From Mallotus nudiflorus (taxonomy: Eukaryota; Streptophyta; Magnoliopsida; Malpighiales; Euphorbiaceae): DNA of 64,000 nucleotides. The stretch's first letter is position 1, and each line of letters starts with the position of its first letter. The DNA is taken from positions 496,001 through 560,000 of the forward strand of contig CANTUR010000680.1 of NCBI GenBank assembly GCA_947683625.1. The letters are read 5' to 3'. A model generated the notes under the pieces. It was given only the letters and a program-made list of their open reading frames with translations. It was not told the origin of the DNA and did no database searches. Of the stretch, positions 22,001-33,689 are shown piece after piece. The position numbers were made by a program, and so were the translations under genes.

Positions 22001-23348
22001 TAAACGTTGCATTCCTATACATTTATCAAGGTTAGAAAAATGAATGATTCATGACGTATGGCTTCAAAAGAAAAGGGTGAGCATGTATGCATGGAGTGGA
22101 TGTAAAATCCTATAATGAAATATAACCATTGATATAAGAAATAATGGTTAGTTCGTGCTATCTACATGTATGTTATGTATGCATGATTAATCTTGAAAGA
22201 TGGTTAGTATTTCTTGCATAATGAATAAACAAATCACAAGCAAGCTCTTACTTCCAATCGTATTTCTCTATGGGGTCATTCAGTTTCTTTCATAGGTGGG
22301 TTTTGAACATAAAGTCATCGGGCGACTATGGTTTCGCTCTCAGAACTAAGCTATTTTGATTTATGTGGATTACAACCAAAGGGTAGACTAGGGAACGATA
22401 CTAAAATGTACTTAAGGTAATCATATGATGTTAATGTGAGGATCAATTGTTAAGCTTCAAATGATGTCTAAAGCCCATATGCACCCATATGCATAGAGCT
22501 AAGGTTAATCAAAAGGGTTTGAGTTCTTGCCCCCATATTCATATTCAATATGTTTATCGGGAGTCATGAAAGTATCATTTGATAATTTACAACTTGATTT
22601 TTTTGACATAAAGGTTCACAAACTAGTTGAATTCCTAACCTATTCATTTGATATGATAATAATAAATGGATGATACTTATAGGTTCCATCGTTGAGGGAT
22701 GTCATTATTTATTAATTTGCATAAACTATTCAGCTGAGGTACAAGATCCCTCACACTTCAGGCTTGCACAAAATATATGAGAATTATATGGATCTAAGTA
22801 TAAACATTCTATGAAAATTAACGTTATGACATCATTTGGTGATAGATGTTAGGAGAGTCATGTCATTTATGAATGTCAGGTTAAACAGGCATTGTTAGGA
22901 CAAGGATAGCATGTAGAGCTTGGTGGAATCCTAGTGGATGTTGTTAATGGCTTATCTAAGTCAAGGTGAAAGGCTAAGGGTTCCTTTAGTGAGAATGCCC
23001 CCATATGACTAGGGTTACAAACTCTAATAAATGAGTCTAACATTCTTTTGATAACTCGATTACCCCCCCTTTAGGACTTGGGTTACAAACTCTGGTCATA
23101 TGAATTCAGTAAATGAACGAGCAAAGATTAAAGGTGATAATACCTATCTTTGTTGACTTATGACTTGAGTGGATTTTCGATGGTAATGCTATTCAATATT
23201 ATCAAGGTTTTAGGGACTAGTGGTGCACTTGTGATGTGTAATGCAAATGCAGTGGTAAGGGACTCCATATGATAGAGTATTGCATAATAAGAAATAGTCA
23301 TTTTTGAGTTGATCTCTCTTACTTAGAAATCTAGTGAAGTCACCACTA
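22001..23348 (-). other. leader between LTR C and gag, no gene
   Basis: No coding similarity is visible. Position and orientation make it the 5' untranslated leader of the minus-strand Tat element. Close to the LTR edge the minus strand reads GTGGTGACTTCAC, resembling the GGTGACTCC word found after or near Tat LTR ends; a primer-binding site is probable but I cannot assign its tRNA. Confidence 0.5.
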
Positions 23349-24662
23349 TAAGCGACCCGTGATGTTTTTTGGTGCTTTTGTATTGTGGCTTCTTAGTTTA
23401 AAGGTTTTCGAGGGACATGGCAATTTTTCCAAAAAAAGACAAATGATTGGTCTTGGGAGGAACAAGATGCTTTTTTGATTTTTTTGAGTTACCAACTAAT
23501 TTTTATAAAATCAGGAAAAGAAAAGGAGAACATCAGGTCACTCAAAGAGTATTTCCCCAACAAATTTTTTTGGGTTCGGGGGATTGCATTTACTTTTTTA
23601 CTATTTCTCATTATACAACATTCAGTGTATAGCTATCATAACACCCTAGTTTTGGTAATGATAGTTTATATAGCATTCACACAGTACATCAAATAATGGA
23701 AGATGATAAAGCTGAAATATCATTATTACAATGCTTTGCTAATAAAATACAGATAAAAGGAAAAAAGGATCACGAAAAAGTAAATCTATCTTAGGTGTAA
23801 TGAACCTACAAAATAAACATGACTGTGCATGTAGCTTGCCCAATCACATGAATAATAAGATAAGTAATGGACACTCAATCACTTGAAACTGTAAGCAAAA
23901 TGTACACAAACATGCATGTTTGCAATGATTATTTATGATATGATGATATGTGATGAAAATATAAAGGATGCATGGTGACATCACTAGACTGGGAATATGA
24001 TGACTCTAGTCTAAAATATGAAATTTTCATGTTATATATATTTATGACATGATTTCACATTTTAAAACTAGAGGATGCAAAATGATGACATGAGATGAGC
24101 AAAAAATAGAGTCTAAATTATTCATATTGCATGAAAATTGCTAGTCTTATCACATAACACAATGATATTCATAAATGTTGGTCAATAAAATAAAATGCAA
24201 TACAATAAAATGAACATGCTAAAATGATTGTGTGGTCCCCAAATTTGATTAAGCTTGTATGGGTTTTAAAGCTTTAGCTTTGACAGATTATCAAGCTTTC
24301 TATCGAGAGGTTCAAAATGACACGTAGAATAATGCTAGTTTGTATACCTTTAAAGCATGCTTTGAAAAAGATGAGGTTAGGCTTGGTGGATGGGAGACCT
24401 AACAACCTAACAAAAATGTAGTGGAGAGCTAAAATTGTCTGGAAGAGGGTTTTAAGTGCCTTTAAGTGGATAGATTTTGAGTGTATGTATGTTTCCTTTT
24501 GCTCCCTCCTTAAAATGGGGTATGGAGACACATATTTATAATGAAAAATGTGAGTAAAAAGGGGTATAGGCATGGTTACACATGCATCCCTAGGACGGAG
24601 TGCGTGACCACGTGAGCATGGCCATATAAGCTCATGTACAATTATGCACAGTTTCACGAACA
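23349..24662 (-). repeat. LTR C (same Tat family as A and B), U3 truncated
   Basis: It matches LTR B in the same orientation and LTR A inverted: GAGGGACATGGCAA at 23412, the ATGATG-rich block, CAAGCTTTCTATCGAGAGG, TTTAAAGCATGC and the TATA region. Similarity stops near 24662, where Sirevirus-related sequence begins. It is the likely 5' LTR for the gag at 20240-22000. The 132-codon minus frame at 24274-24672 inside it is a chance frame. Confidence 0.8.
24533..24540 (-). promoter_or_regulatory. TATA box of LTR C
   Basis: TATAAATA on the minus strand corresponds in position to the TATA box of LTR A and B. Confidence 0.6.
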
Positions 24663-25071
24663 TCTTTACCAAATATCATTTTGAGGAAAGACTGAATTTT
24701 ATTATGTATGAGCTTGGTATGATAGATGGTTCAAGCTTGTCTTAATGACTTGTTTAATTGCTAAATTGGTGGTTGGATTCCTGTGTAATCATGTTTTTCA
24801 CTCATTTTTACTTTCTGCTTATTTTTTGTATTTGATACCTTTCATAATTTTATTTTAAGAAGTATTATTTTTGGTATTTATGCTTTTAATCATGTATAAT
24901 TTTTTCTTTAAACATTTGCTATTTAATAATTAATTATTCAATTTATTAAATATTTATAATCAAATTTATTTCATATACATGATTTAAAAAGTTTCCCATT
25001 TGCATGAGTTATTGTTATAAAATATTTTTAAGATTCATTAACTATTTACAATTATTTTCAATTGGTCTTTT

Positions 25072-25209
25072 GTTCAAGTTAATGCAAACTTAGCCCATCT
25101 TCAATATGATGTCCGTTATTTGTACGATCAACAAGGCTATGCTTGCACTTATGTACCATTTCCTCATTATCATCCTCCTCCTCCTCTTCCTTCATTCTAT
25201 GATCCTTAA
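25072..25209 (+). pseudogene. short coding fragment ending in a proline-rich tail
   Basis: A 45-residue frame without an ATG reads NLAHLQYDVRYLYDQQGY and ends PPPPLPSFYDP before TAA. It resembles the C-terminus of plant proteins annotated as putative plant transposon proteins, which end in a coiled region and a proline tail. The assignment is weak; nothing upstream extends it. Confidence 0.35.
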
Positions 25210-25587
25210 GATGGACATGACTTTTAGATTTCTTAGTTTTGGTATATCTTGCTTTTAATTGTTTTAATTCTTGGTCTTTTGTTTCCTTTTGGTTTATTTT
25301 CAGTAACTTTTCTTATTTTGTCATTTTAATTAGTATCTATTTGGTATCTTGTATGTGTCTTTCTTCCCTTTTTTTGTCTTTGAAAAAAAGGAAGTATATG
25401 ATGATGTCTAGCATTGTAAAGTGCTACTAGTTTTATTAAGTGTTCGTGATTTTTTTTAGTTAATGAATTCTTTTTTAATGTTTCATTTTTTTTTCCAAAT
25501 TGTTATCATTTGTCATGTTATACCTTGTTATGCTTTATATTTCATATTTGTTATGAAAGGCCTTGTTTAGTTGGATTGATATAACTT

Positions 25588-26100
25588 AAGGAGAAATATT
25601 GAAAATATTTCTTATCATGTCTTATGTTATGAAATTATTTAACAAAAGGGAGAGATTTTAAAATATCAATTTATGCATTTAATTTTATGACAAAAAAGGA
25701 GAAGTATTTTCTTATGCTATACTATAAAATTATTTGACGAAGGAGGAGAAATTTTTTTTGCATTTTTTAAAATGTATGTTACTATTTTAATCAATCTCCT
25801 TTATGTTCATTTTATTTTTACTTGGTATCATTTTTTAACAAAAGGAGATGTGTGATTTCTAAAGTCATGTCATTTATGCTATTTTTTTAAATTCTAATAT
25901 ACTTTTAAATCCTTATATATGCTATGATAATTCTTTTTTTTTATCATACTCTAATACATTATAAAATATTTTCTTGTATTAAAATAATGCATATATTAAG
26001 GGGAAGCAAATTGTTTATACTTTACATCTTAATATGACACATACACACATAATTTTTATTATTTATTAAAATGGTTATCAAAGCAAAAAAGAGGGGAGAT
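25588..26100 (+). promoter_or_regulatory. ladder of seven polypurine tracts before the Sirevirus LTR
   Basis: Purine runs occur at about 25588 (AAGGAGAA), 25644 (AAAAGGGAGAGA), 25692 (AAAAAAGGAGAAG), 25739 (GAAGGAGGAGAAA), 25840 (AAAAGGAGA), 25998 (AAGGGGAAG) and 26083-26100. Only the last touches the LTR. Multiple polypurine tracts are a described feature of Sireviruses. Confidence 0.75.
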
Positions 26101-26574
26101 TGTTGACCATTTGCATTATCAAACCTTTGATTTTGACATTAATAATGAATTTAAATTACTAATAATTTTATTTAAGTATGATCATAAGTATAAGTACACA
26201 ATTACATTCAATAAGAGCAAAGTTAATTAACCATGCTTTGGATCATTTTTGAGGACATTTGAAGCTTCAAAGACCCCTACACATATCCTACAAAGCATGG
26301 GAAAAGAACCAAGTGCAAAGGAGTGTGGTCAGAGGAAAAATGGATAAGTTTAAGTGAGGCTAGCCTACACTTATAGTCTACGCTCAGGATCTCGAGTAGA
26401 CCCAAAGTGTCCTTTATGATCATGATGTAATTCTTGCCCAAAATGTAAAGGAAGGCAGCCATGCTTAAGGTCTCTGCTCAGGATCTTGAGCAGACCCTAA
26501 GCGTCTACAACAAACATATTTTTGAATTTATGAAAGCAAAGAGATGTTGGAGACATAGTCAATGGCTTAAGTAG

Positions 26575-26642
<68 letters not shown>

Positions 26643-27203
26643 GTAAAAAAAAGAACAACACATTACATTATACTTTGATTATAAAAAACTCTCTAAGCAA
26701 TCGCTAAGCTCTATTTTTCTTTCTATCAATATTCATTATATTGATTAACTCTTATGAGAGTTGGTTGTGTATTAGAAATAAGACTTCATTTTCATCTAAT
26801 TCTTAGGATAGATTAGAATGGAAGTGAGGTATATTTCTAATGGAATTGGTTTAAGTCTTTAGCCATTAAAATGTTTGGGAATTAGTTTAAGAGAAAGACT
26901 AGAAACTCTTTTTTGTTTAGTTAAAGAGTTAGCCTTAAAAATCTTGTTTGTGTAAGGTTGAAGAGTGAGCCTCAAACTCTTGTAATCTCAATCTTGTGAA
27001 TAAGATTGTGGGTATTAAAAATCCTAACTTGGGGATAAGTTAGGTGGAGACATAGGATTATTAAGAATCTGAGCTCTTTAAATTTCTGTGTTCATTGTTT
27101 TTCCTACTTTATTCTCTTTCAATTCTTGCTCATTCCTAAAATTTATTTTAATTTTCTTAAATCCTTCATTAGCCATATTCACCCTCCTTCTAAGGCACTT
27201 TCA
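26101..27203 (+). repeat. Sirevirus-like 3' LTR
   Basis: It starts TGTTGACC after the terminal purine tract and ends in CTTTCA, 1.1 kb in all. It contains a (TA)n run (26578-26639) and a TATAAAA word near 26680 that could be the core promoter. Motifs with AGCAGACCCTAAGCGTC and GAGTAGACCCAAAGTGTC (around 26395 and 26490) form a degenerate direct repeat in U3. Confidence 0.7.
26578..26639. repeat. (TA)n microsatellite
   Basis: An uninterrupted AT dinucleotide run of about 60 bp in the Sirevirus LTR. Confidence 0.95.
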
Positions 27204-28526
27204 ATACTTGTTATTGATGGTGACTTTGTTCAACTGTCTATAGTTGAAATAAAGTCAAAGACTACCATCTTTATTCTTTATAAATAACACTAGTGCACCC
27301 TAAGGAGATGTACTGGGTCTAATAAAACCCTTATCATGCAGCTTTTGTAACTACTCTCTAAGCTCTTTTAATTCTGTAAGTTCCATTTTATAAGGCGGTT
27401 TGGAGATAGGATCCATACCAGCTATAATATAGATAAAAAATTGTATCTCTAAACTTAGTAATTCCTTAGCAAAGACATCCAAAAATTCACGTACAGCTGG
27501 CACATTCTCAATTACTCCCTTTTCTTCCTTTGTATATCTGACTATATCCAAATAGCCTTGAGTCCCCCTTATAAGCATCCTTATGGTTCTGATAGTATAA
27601 ATAAAATTGTGAGGCATTGCACTCTTGTCGCCTCTAAATTAAAATTCCATATCATTTGGAATTCTAAAAATCACTTCTTTCTCTTGATAGTCCAATGTAG
27701 CATAATGCTGGCTAACCAATCCATTCCTAAAATCACATCAAAATTACCTACTACATCTAATAGAACTAAATTCATAAACAACTCTCTAAACTTTAGTCCT
27801 CAGCTCAGATGCCAATATATGCTAGACTTAATCCTATAACATATAGTTTTACCATTCTTCTCTTATGTTGCATGATGTCTATGACATAACGTGATAGTTT
27901 GAAGAACTCATGGGTGTACTCCTCAATTGACTACTCTCGTCTAGTTATATGCAATAACTACCATTTGTAATTTTCCCTTAGTGAAGGTGGACAGAAATAT
28001 CTTCAAATTGCTCTTTGAACTCTAACCATGTTATGGTAGTCATATATGGATAGATTGACTGCATAAACTAATCCTGAGCTATGGCTTAGACTGATAGCTC
28101 TATAATTATTATCCTCTGATAGTCTATGTATCTTATCCTGGTCCTGGCCTCAATGATGTTTATAAAATCCAAAGCATCTCTAGTACCATCAATTAGAACT
28201 CTCATAATCCTATAATACCAAAAAGCTACTTTTGCATCAGACACCCCCTAATCCTCTATTGTAGCATATATTATACTAAGGTCATAGATTGATTAAGTAT
28301 AGCTAAGCCCTTATTAATCCTTGCTACATCAAACACAAAAGTTATATGATTTATATTTGGAGCAACTCCTTCGATTGGAGCTAAGTCCTTGTCTCTAAGC
28401 TACTAGTGCCTTAGGCCTACCCCTTATCCTACCTTGTGGGGCTAGAGCTAGAGCTTCATCCTGAAATGACTGCTCATCATCATCATATGTTGCTTCTACA
28501 ATAGGAATAGTTCGTGTTTACCTCAT
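27204..28526 (-). pseudogene. chromovirus gag-protease-RT relic
   Basis: A probable start ATG is at 28526 (IPIVEATYDDDEQSF follows an early stop). Gag traces include RVLIDGTRDALDFI and ITWLEFKEQFED (about 28200-27990). Protease region near 27720-27640 reads EKEVIFRIP-like and then the linker MPHNFIYTIRTIRML. In 27617-27351 the pre-RT reads TKEEKGVIENVPAVREFLDV and PISKPPYKMELTELKEL, and RT continues LHDKGFIRPSTSP, then FIKNKDGSL and NYRQLNKVTINNKY before breaking at 27204. This series is typical of plant Tekay/Del elements. Stops are present in every domain, and the RT catalytic region is missing. Confidence 0.8.
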
Positions 28527-28695
28527 TTTAAAAGACAGAGAAATCAACAAAATTTTAAACATAATAAGGATGCTAACATATGTGTGGAATTCTATAAGCA
28601 ATGATGATAATAAGTGACAATTTTCAACCAAATCATTAAAGTAGTTTCAAGAAAAGACAGACATTCATAAACAAAAGAATAAGAAATGAACCATT

Positions 28696-28707
28696 GCTCT
28701 GATACTA
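28696..28707 (-). promoter_or_regulatory. primer-binding site (initiator tRNA-Met type)
   Basis: On the minus strand it reads TAGTATCAGAGC, one base from the standard TGGTATCAGAGC. It sits a few bases past the LTR end. Confidence 0.75.
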
Positions 28708-29192
28708 ACTTTTTCATGACTCGAATCCTAAGGGCACATGATCAACACTAAGGAATGAGAAAGCATAAAGCTTCTAAAACCCACAATATTAATAAATTTA
28801 TTGCAAAAAAAATTAACTAACTATAAAATTCTAAGGAAAATTGGACAAAGTTTCCCCTATACCGGGACAATCGCAAAACCTATAAAAATGTAAATACACT
28901 CCCAAATATATATAATCATAACCAAAACCTCTAATATCTCAATCTCAATTCAACAGAAGCATCACAATAGCAAAAACATCCAAATTTACTACAGTGTCTA
29001 GATTTATTAAATTTATTACATATGAATATTAATAACATTAACTTAACCTACATAACACAACCAGTGAAGATTGAGTTTGGCATAAAGAAGATGAACTAAT
29101 TGTAGACTCTGAAGTTCCTAGAAAAATAATTGAGGGAAGTCAGACCTCACTAAGTAGCTAATATAAAGAAATGTATGTTAGTTTGAAAACTT

Positions 29193-29199
29193 CCTTTTA

Positions 29200-29261
<62 letters not shown>

Positions 29262-29268
29262 TAAAAGG
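29193..29268. repeat. (TA)n microsatellite inside a perfect palindrome
   Basis: The TA run is flanked by CCTTTTATGATATA on the left and its exact complement TATATCATAAAAGG on the right. The whole 76-bp block is its own reverse complement and could extrude as a cruciform. Confidence 0.9.
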
Positions 29269-29443
29269 ATATATTAAAAACATAACTTCCAAATGCCAAT
29301 AATTAAACAAATGTATAATAAAAAGGATAAAATAATTAAAAAAATGTTACTAGATAACTTAAGAGGAAAATAGTGGTAGAACCCTAAACCACTAATTTAT
29401 AACTCATTCAGCTTACTTATTTATCCTAGGACTATTGGTTCTC

Positions 29444-29608
29444 GAGAGCTAAGCTTCCACTAAGCTACCAATTGTAGTCAATCTCTTATTCTAATATTTA
29501 CTGTTTGTTTCCGAGAGCTAAACATTTACTGAGCTACCGGTCCTAGTAATGACTATCCATAAAACATATATAATGCCTAAGAGCTACACATCAACTGAGC
29601 TTCACAAG
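29444..29608 (-). repeat. three copies of a GAGAGCTAA...ACTGAGCTACCGGT motif in the LTR
   Basis: Copies start at about 29444, 29513 and 29579, spaced 69 and 66 bp. Each reads (on +) GAGAGCTAARC then ACTGAGCTACC or a close variant. They lie in U3 of the Tekay-like LTR and could be enhancer repeats. Confidence 0.7.
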
Positions 29609-30972
29609 TAAATTTCAACAAGGGCCCCCAACATAAGAATCATTACCTGTGTGCATATGACCCTAATGACACCCATCAAGTAGCGTGTTCTACTAGTCTT
29701 TTTCAAAACTTATTTTTATAAATGTTAAGGCACAATAAAATTCCAAGGAATATTAATACTGTAAATAAAATACTCTTATTTTATTATCCACAATCTCATT
29801 AACATTAATAAGCCAATTAACAATAATTATGTCAAGATAGCACTAATAATAATAATCATAACATAAATAGCATATTTAAAATATCAAAATAAATATTATG
29901 GACATTTCAAACATTATATATAAATTCTTCAACTAAATCTTTTTTTTTTCAAATATAATTAACTAAACTAGGTTTTTATGCATCAACTTAACACACATGT
30001 CAAAATATTTACTTACAAGTGAAGCGAGTAGGCTAATGTGTACTCATCAGCCTATTTCCCGATATATCTGCTCTAGTATACTCTATAATAAAAAAAATAT
30101 ACATATAATGAATAGTCATTGAACAAATTACTAATAACTCCCTAAAATCCTAGAAAATTTTTTGAAAAATTATATTCTCAATGAAATTGACTTGGAAACC
30201 CCTAAATAATTAATTTTGAGGCTTAAAGATTATTTCCAATAAGTCAAATAATTTTCACCAAAACCTTTCCGAGAATTATTTTTCAAAATCTGTAAGGAAT
30301 TATACTAAACTCCATTTATGAAAATTGATCACCATAATTTATTTTATTCATTAAAAATAGTTTCATAACTCTTCTCAGGTCGGTACTGTTTACTCACGGG
30401 AGTTCGAGCAGGACTTGCCAGATTTCTCATTGAAAATGAATCATCTGACCAAATCTATTATACCATCGCATTAATAATAATTAGTAGAACATGTCTATAG
30501 CCTCAAATGCACCAAAATATGTATATAATTTGCATATCAAAAAATTAAAAGAAATTTACCAAAAAATTCATAGAAAATTAAAATGAATGAGAACGGATGC
30601 ATGATTGGTTGCTATGGACTCCTGGTGACGAGAGGAACATGTTGGAAGTGATCGTGAGGTCTGAAAGTTGTCGGAATAGTGCCGAATAAGGGTGGATAGA
30701 CTGATTGGTTTTGGCTAAAACTACACAATTATAAGCTAATTCTTGTGAAACAAAAGCTACCAAAGTGTAGAAGAAGATGAGAAGAAGCTATGATTCAAAT
30801 TTGGTGGCAATCAGAAGTTGTTTAGGTGGTTGATGGAGAAGTAAAAAAATTTAGGTACTAAAAACATAATGTTCCACCCAAATATAGCTTCTCCTAATGC
30901 AACCTCTCATTTTCACCCACTGTAGGCTCCCACACGTGCACTATGTTCTTTGGTCCCATTTGACTTTTTTTC

Positions 30973-31010
<38 letters not shown>

Positions 31011-31080
31011 GTAACATAATAATATTAACAATAATAATATTAACAATAATGATGATGATAATGATAATAATAATAATAAC
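30973..31080. repeat. (TAA)n microsatellite, partly degenerate
   Basis: A perfect TAA run from 30973 to about 31010 decays into mixed AATATTAACAATAATGATGATAAT to 31080, near the LTR start. Confidence 0.9.
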
Positions 31081-31102
31081 CACAAAATTCTGAGTTATTA
31101 CA

Positions 31103-33247
31103 GAGAGAGAATTCAGGCTAGTAAAGAGGGAGGGAGATTGAAAAGTAAGCAAAACTAGTGTACTACTTGTATAAATTAGCAACCAATTTAATTTTTCTGG
31201 GAGTGTTGTAAGATAACAGACTTGCTGTTGTAATTTGAAAAGTATTAATAAATTAAAATTATTAAATTTTGAATAATTTAATATGAAATATATTAATTTT
31301 ACACATATAAATACTAAAATAGGCAATTAATAAATAATTATTCGATCAAGTGATAGATAAAAACATGATTTATTTGATTTACATCATATTATAATTTTAT
31401 GAGTATTAAAATACCTAAGTTTTTTGCCTTATTGATTGTTAGTTGCAATAAAATATTTATTAATGAAGAGTTATACAATAATAAAAATTATTAATTTTTT
31501 CAATTATTAACTAAATTAAAATATAAATTATTTTTAAACGGTTAATATAGTTTTCTAATATTTAGGTATTTTAATTTAAATTTAAAAAAATTATTTATAT
31601 GTTTGTTTTAATGACGTTTACTTAAAATTAGAATCAAATTATATATGCATAATTATTTTTTGTTCATTATTTAATTATTAATTTTAAATTTTTTTGGTCA
31701 TATTTCATATTAACTTATTCATGATGTAATAATTTTTATTTATTAATAATTTTGAAGTTATAACTATTAATAATAAAATAAAATAAATAATATTTGAAGA
31801 CAACATGATATTATAAAATATTACAAATTTTATAATTTAAATTATAAAATTTTAATTAGTCAACTAAATAATCAATAAATAATATTATTTTTAGTCAGCC
31901 AATCTAAGATGGGATAATTTTTCATACCGACATAGGATATGACACTTGTAAGAGGTAAGGGATTTGAATCCTCTCTCCACCCTCCACCTCCATGCTCAAA
32001 AATATTATTTATAAAAATATATATTTTATTTTATTTTCGATATAGATTATTCAAGTCCATACATGTAAATAAAATATTTTTAATTTTAATTCTACTATGT
32101 GAAGATAAATAAAAAATTTTAAATAATGTATACTTATCATTTAATTAAAAAAAATAAGTGTAAATAAATAGATAATATTAATAAAAATTATGATTGAAAA
32201 TAATAAAAGTATAACAAAAAAATTGAGGATTAAAATCATAATTCATACAAATTTTGAGGACTACGAAGATACGTGAAGGTATTTAAAAGATACAAATATT
32301 ATAAATTAAGGTGTTTATAAGATCAAATATCAAAAATAGAAGAGAAGTTTGGATTTTTGCCAAAATAATCAGAACGTAATTCACATATTATTCAATCTCA
32401 TTTGGCCAAGTTGCCTAAATATCCTTGGCCAACAAGGTGAAAAAATTTCTTAATTTTCTTTGGTAAAACTTGAGTTGAACATTAAGAACAAAAAAGAGTA
32501 AGACTGATGGCTTCACAGTTTTCTGTAAAAGATATATGTATACGAGGAGGAAGAACATTAAGAAAACTAAAAAACATATGTGCATAAATTCGATAAATAG
32601 CAGAAATTAGATCCAAATTGCAACAGCAGCACAGATTGAAGTTACCCATTAATCATCCTTTCTTCATCGTTAACAGCAGTGGAGAAGGAATAAAATCATA
32701 AAAATTGATTTCTTTTTTTTTTTTTTTCATCTCAATCTCTTAAAAAAAGATTAAAAAAATAATAAATTTTATTAATTTTTTAGTCATTTTTTAAAGAGAC
32801 CCTGTCACTAATTGACTAGTAATTCAATTTAAGGATTGTGCTGGTTCTTATACTGAATTCTATCACTAACTGGAATGGGATTGAGATTAAAATTGGGATT
32901 GAATTTGGGTTTGAATTTGTAGCCAAGATTGCTGGGATTAGTAATGGTATTGTAATGGTAGGGTTGGATGATGGAAAAGGACATGGTGAGGAGAAAATTG
33001 TGGAAATGAAGCGTATTAATCTTTGGAGCATTATTCTCTTTTTTTTTTTTTTGGATTTTAGTTATGATTAAAAGCAAATTATGTAAATATAATATGGTAT
33101 GTTTTTTGCTCAAATTGTAGGTAGGGCCGAGCACGAATCAAAAAATTTTTAAAACAAAAATAAAAATCTTCATTTTCAAACCGAAAATGAAATAATTTAA
33201 AGTGAAAAACTTGAAATCCAACCCACATTTTGATTCTTTACCCTAAA

Positions 33248-33291
<44 letters not shown>

Positions 33292-33689
33292 ACGTGGACA
33301 TGCAGATTTAGCAGCAGCCTTAGGTGCTATGTAGTGATCTTTTATAAAATTTATTAATTTTAATAAATTAATTCACACATTTTTAGATTAATAACAATTC
33401 TATTATATGATCTGTTGAACCAATAAAATAACTAAAATTATTTCCTAAGTTGGTTATCTCACCTTAAAAAATATAAAATGGATTTTCTTGCTAGTAAAAT
33501 TTTTATAATTATTGAAAAACATTTTAGAAAATTTTATTTCATGAAAAGAAAATATATATAAAATTTACTTTTTCATGACAGTATAAAAATATAATTTTAT
33601 ATTCGTTATAGAATATATGTTTATAATAATTTATATTATTTTCATAAGAATTGCAATGAACATTTAATTTTATAGCAAACTCCTCCGAC
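31103..33689. other. AT-rich intergenic DNA, no supported gene
   Basis: No coding similarity is visible. There is a poly-T run near 32710 and 33040, a low-complexity GGGATTG/GGTTTGAAT patch at 32870-32960 that creates overlapping chance frames on both strands (32816-33134), and a (TA)n run at 33254-33286. Confidence 0.6.
33254..33286. repeat. (TA)n microsatellite
   Basis: A TA dinucleotide run of about 33 bp in intergenic DNA. Confidence 0.9.

Larger units (their letters stand above)
24663..27203 (+). mobile_element. 3' end of a Sirevirus-like Ty1/copia element
   Basis: A purine tract ending GAGGGGAGAT is followed directly by TGTTGACC and then TTTGATTTTGACATTAATAATG. This is the hallmark 3' LTR junction of SIRE/Maximus elements. 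The end (ACCCTCCTTCTAAGGCACTTTCA) fits their LTR 3' ends and abuts unrelated chromovirus RT sequence at 27204. No pol is present: 24663-26100 is non-coding apart from a short fragment, so the element is truncated or non-autonomous. Confidence 0.7.
27204..31102 (-). mobile_element. Tekay/Del-like chromovirus (Ty3/gypsy), 5' part
   Basis: On the minus strand a 5' LTR (31102-28712) is followed by a primer-binding site for initiator tRNA-Met, then gag, protease and the start of RT. RT is cut at 27204 by the Sirevirus LTR end. The rest of pol and the 3' LTR are not in the window at the expected place. Confidence 0.8.
28712..31102 (-). repeat. 5' LTR of the Tekay-like element
   Basis: On the minus strand it begins TGTAATAACTCAGAATTTTG (31102), the decayed form of the TGTAACACCCCGAATTTTG start common to these LTRs. 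It ends near 28712 in CGAGTCATGA just before the primer site. It is about 2.4 kb, contains a (TAA)n run and a palindromic (TA)n run, and carries a triplicated motif at 29444-29608. The minus ORF 30913-31326 crosses the LTR start and is not real. Confidence 0.75.

Noticed and set aside
24274..24672. 132-codon minus-strand open frame
   Set aside because: It lies within LTR C over the TATA region; the homologous parts of LTR A and B do not keep the frame.
28691..28720. tRNA gene fragment suggested by GCTCTGATAC
   Set aside because: It is the complement of a primer-binding site next to an LTR; no cloverleaf can be built.
30913..31326. 137-codon minus-strand open frame, one of the longest in the window
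   Set aside because: Much of it translates the (TAA)n microsatellite into Leu/Ile runs and it crosses a chromovirus LTR boundary; a composition artefact.
32816..33134. Overlapping open frames on both strands with Ile/Gly or Pro/Asn repeats
   Set aside because: Low-complexity GGGATTG-type sequence gives open frames on several strands; no family signal.
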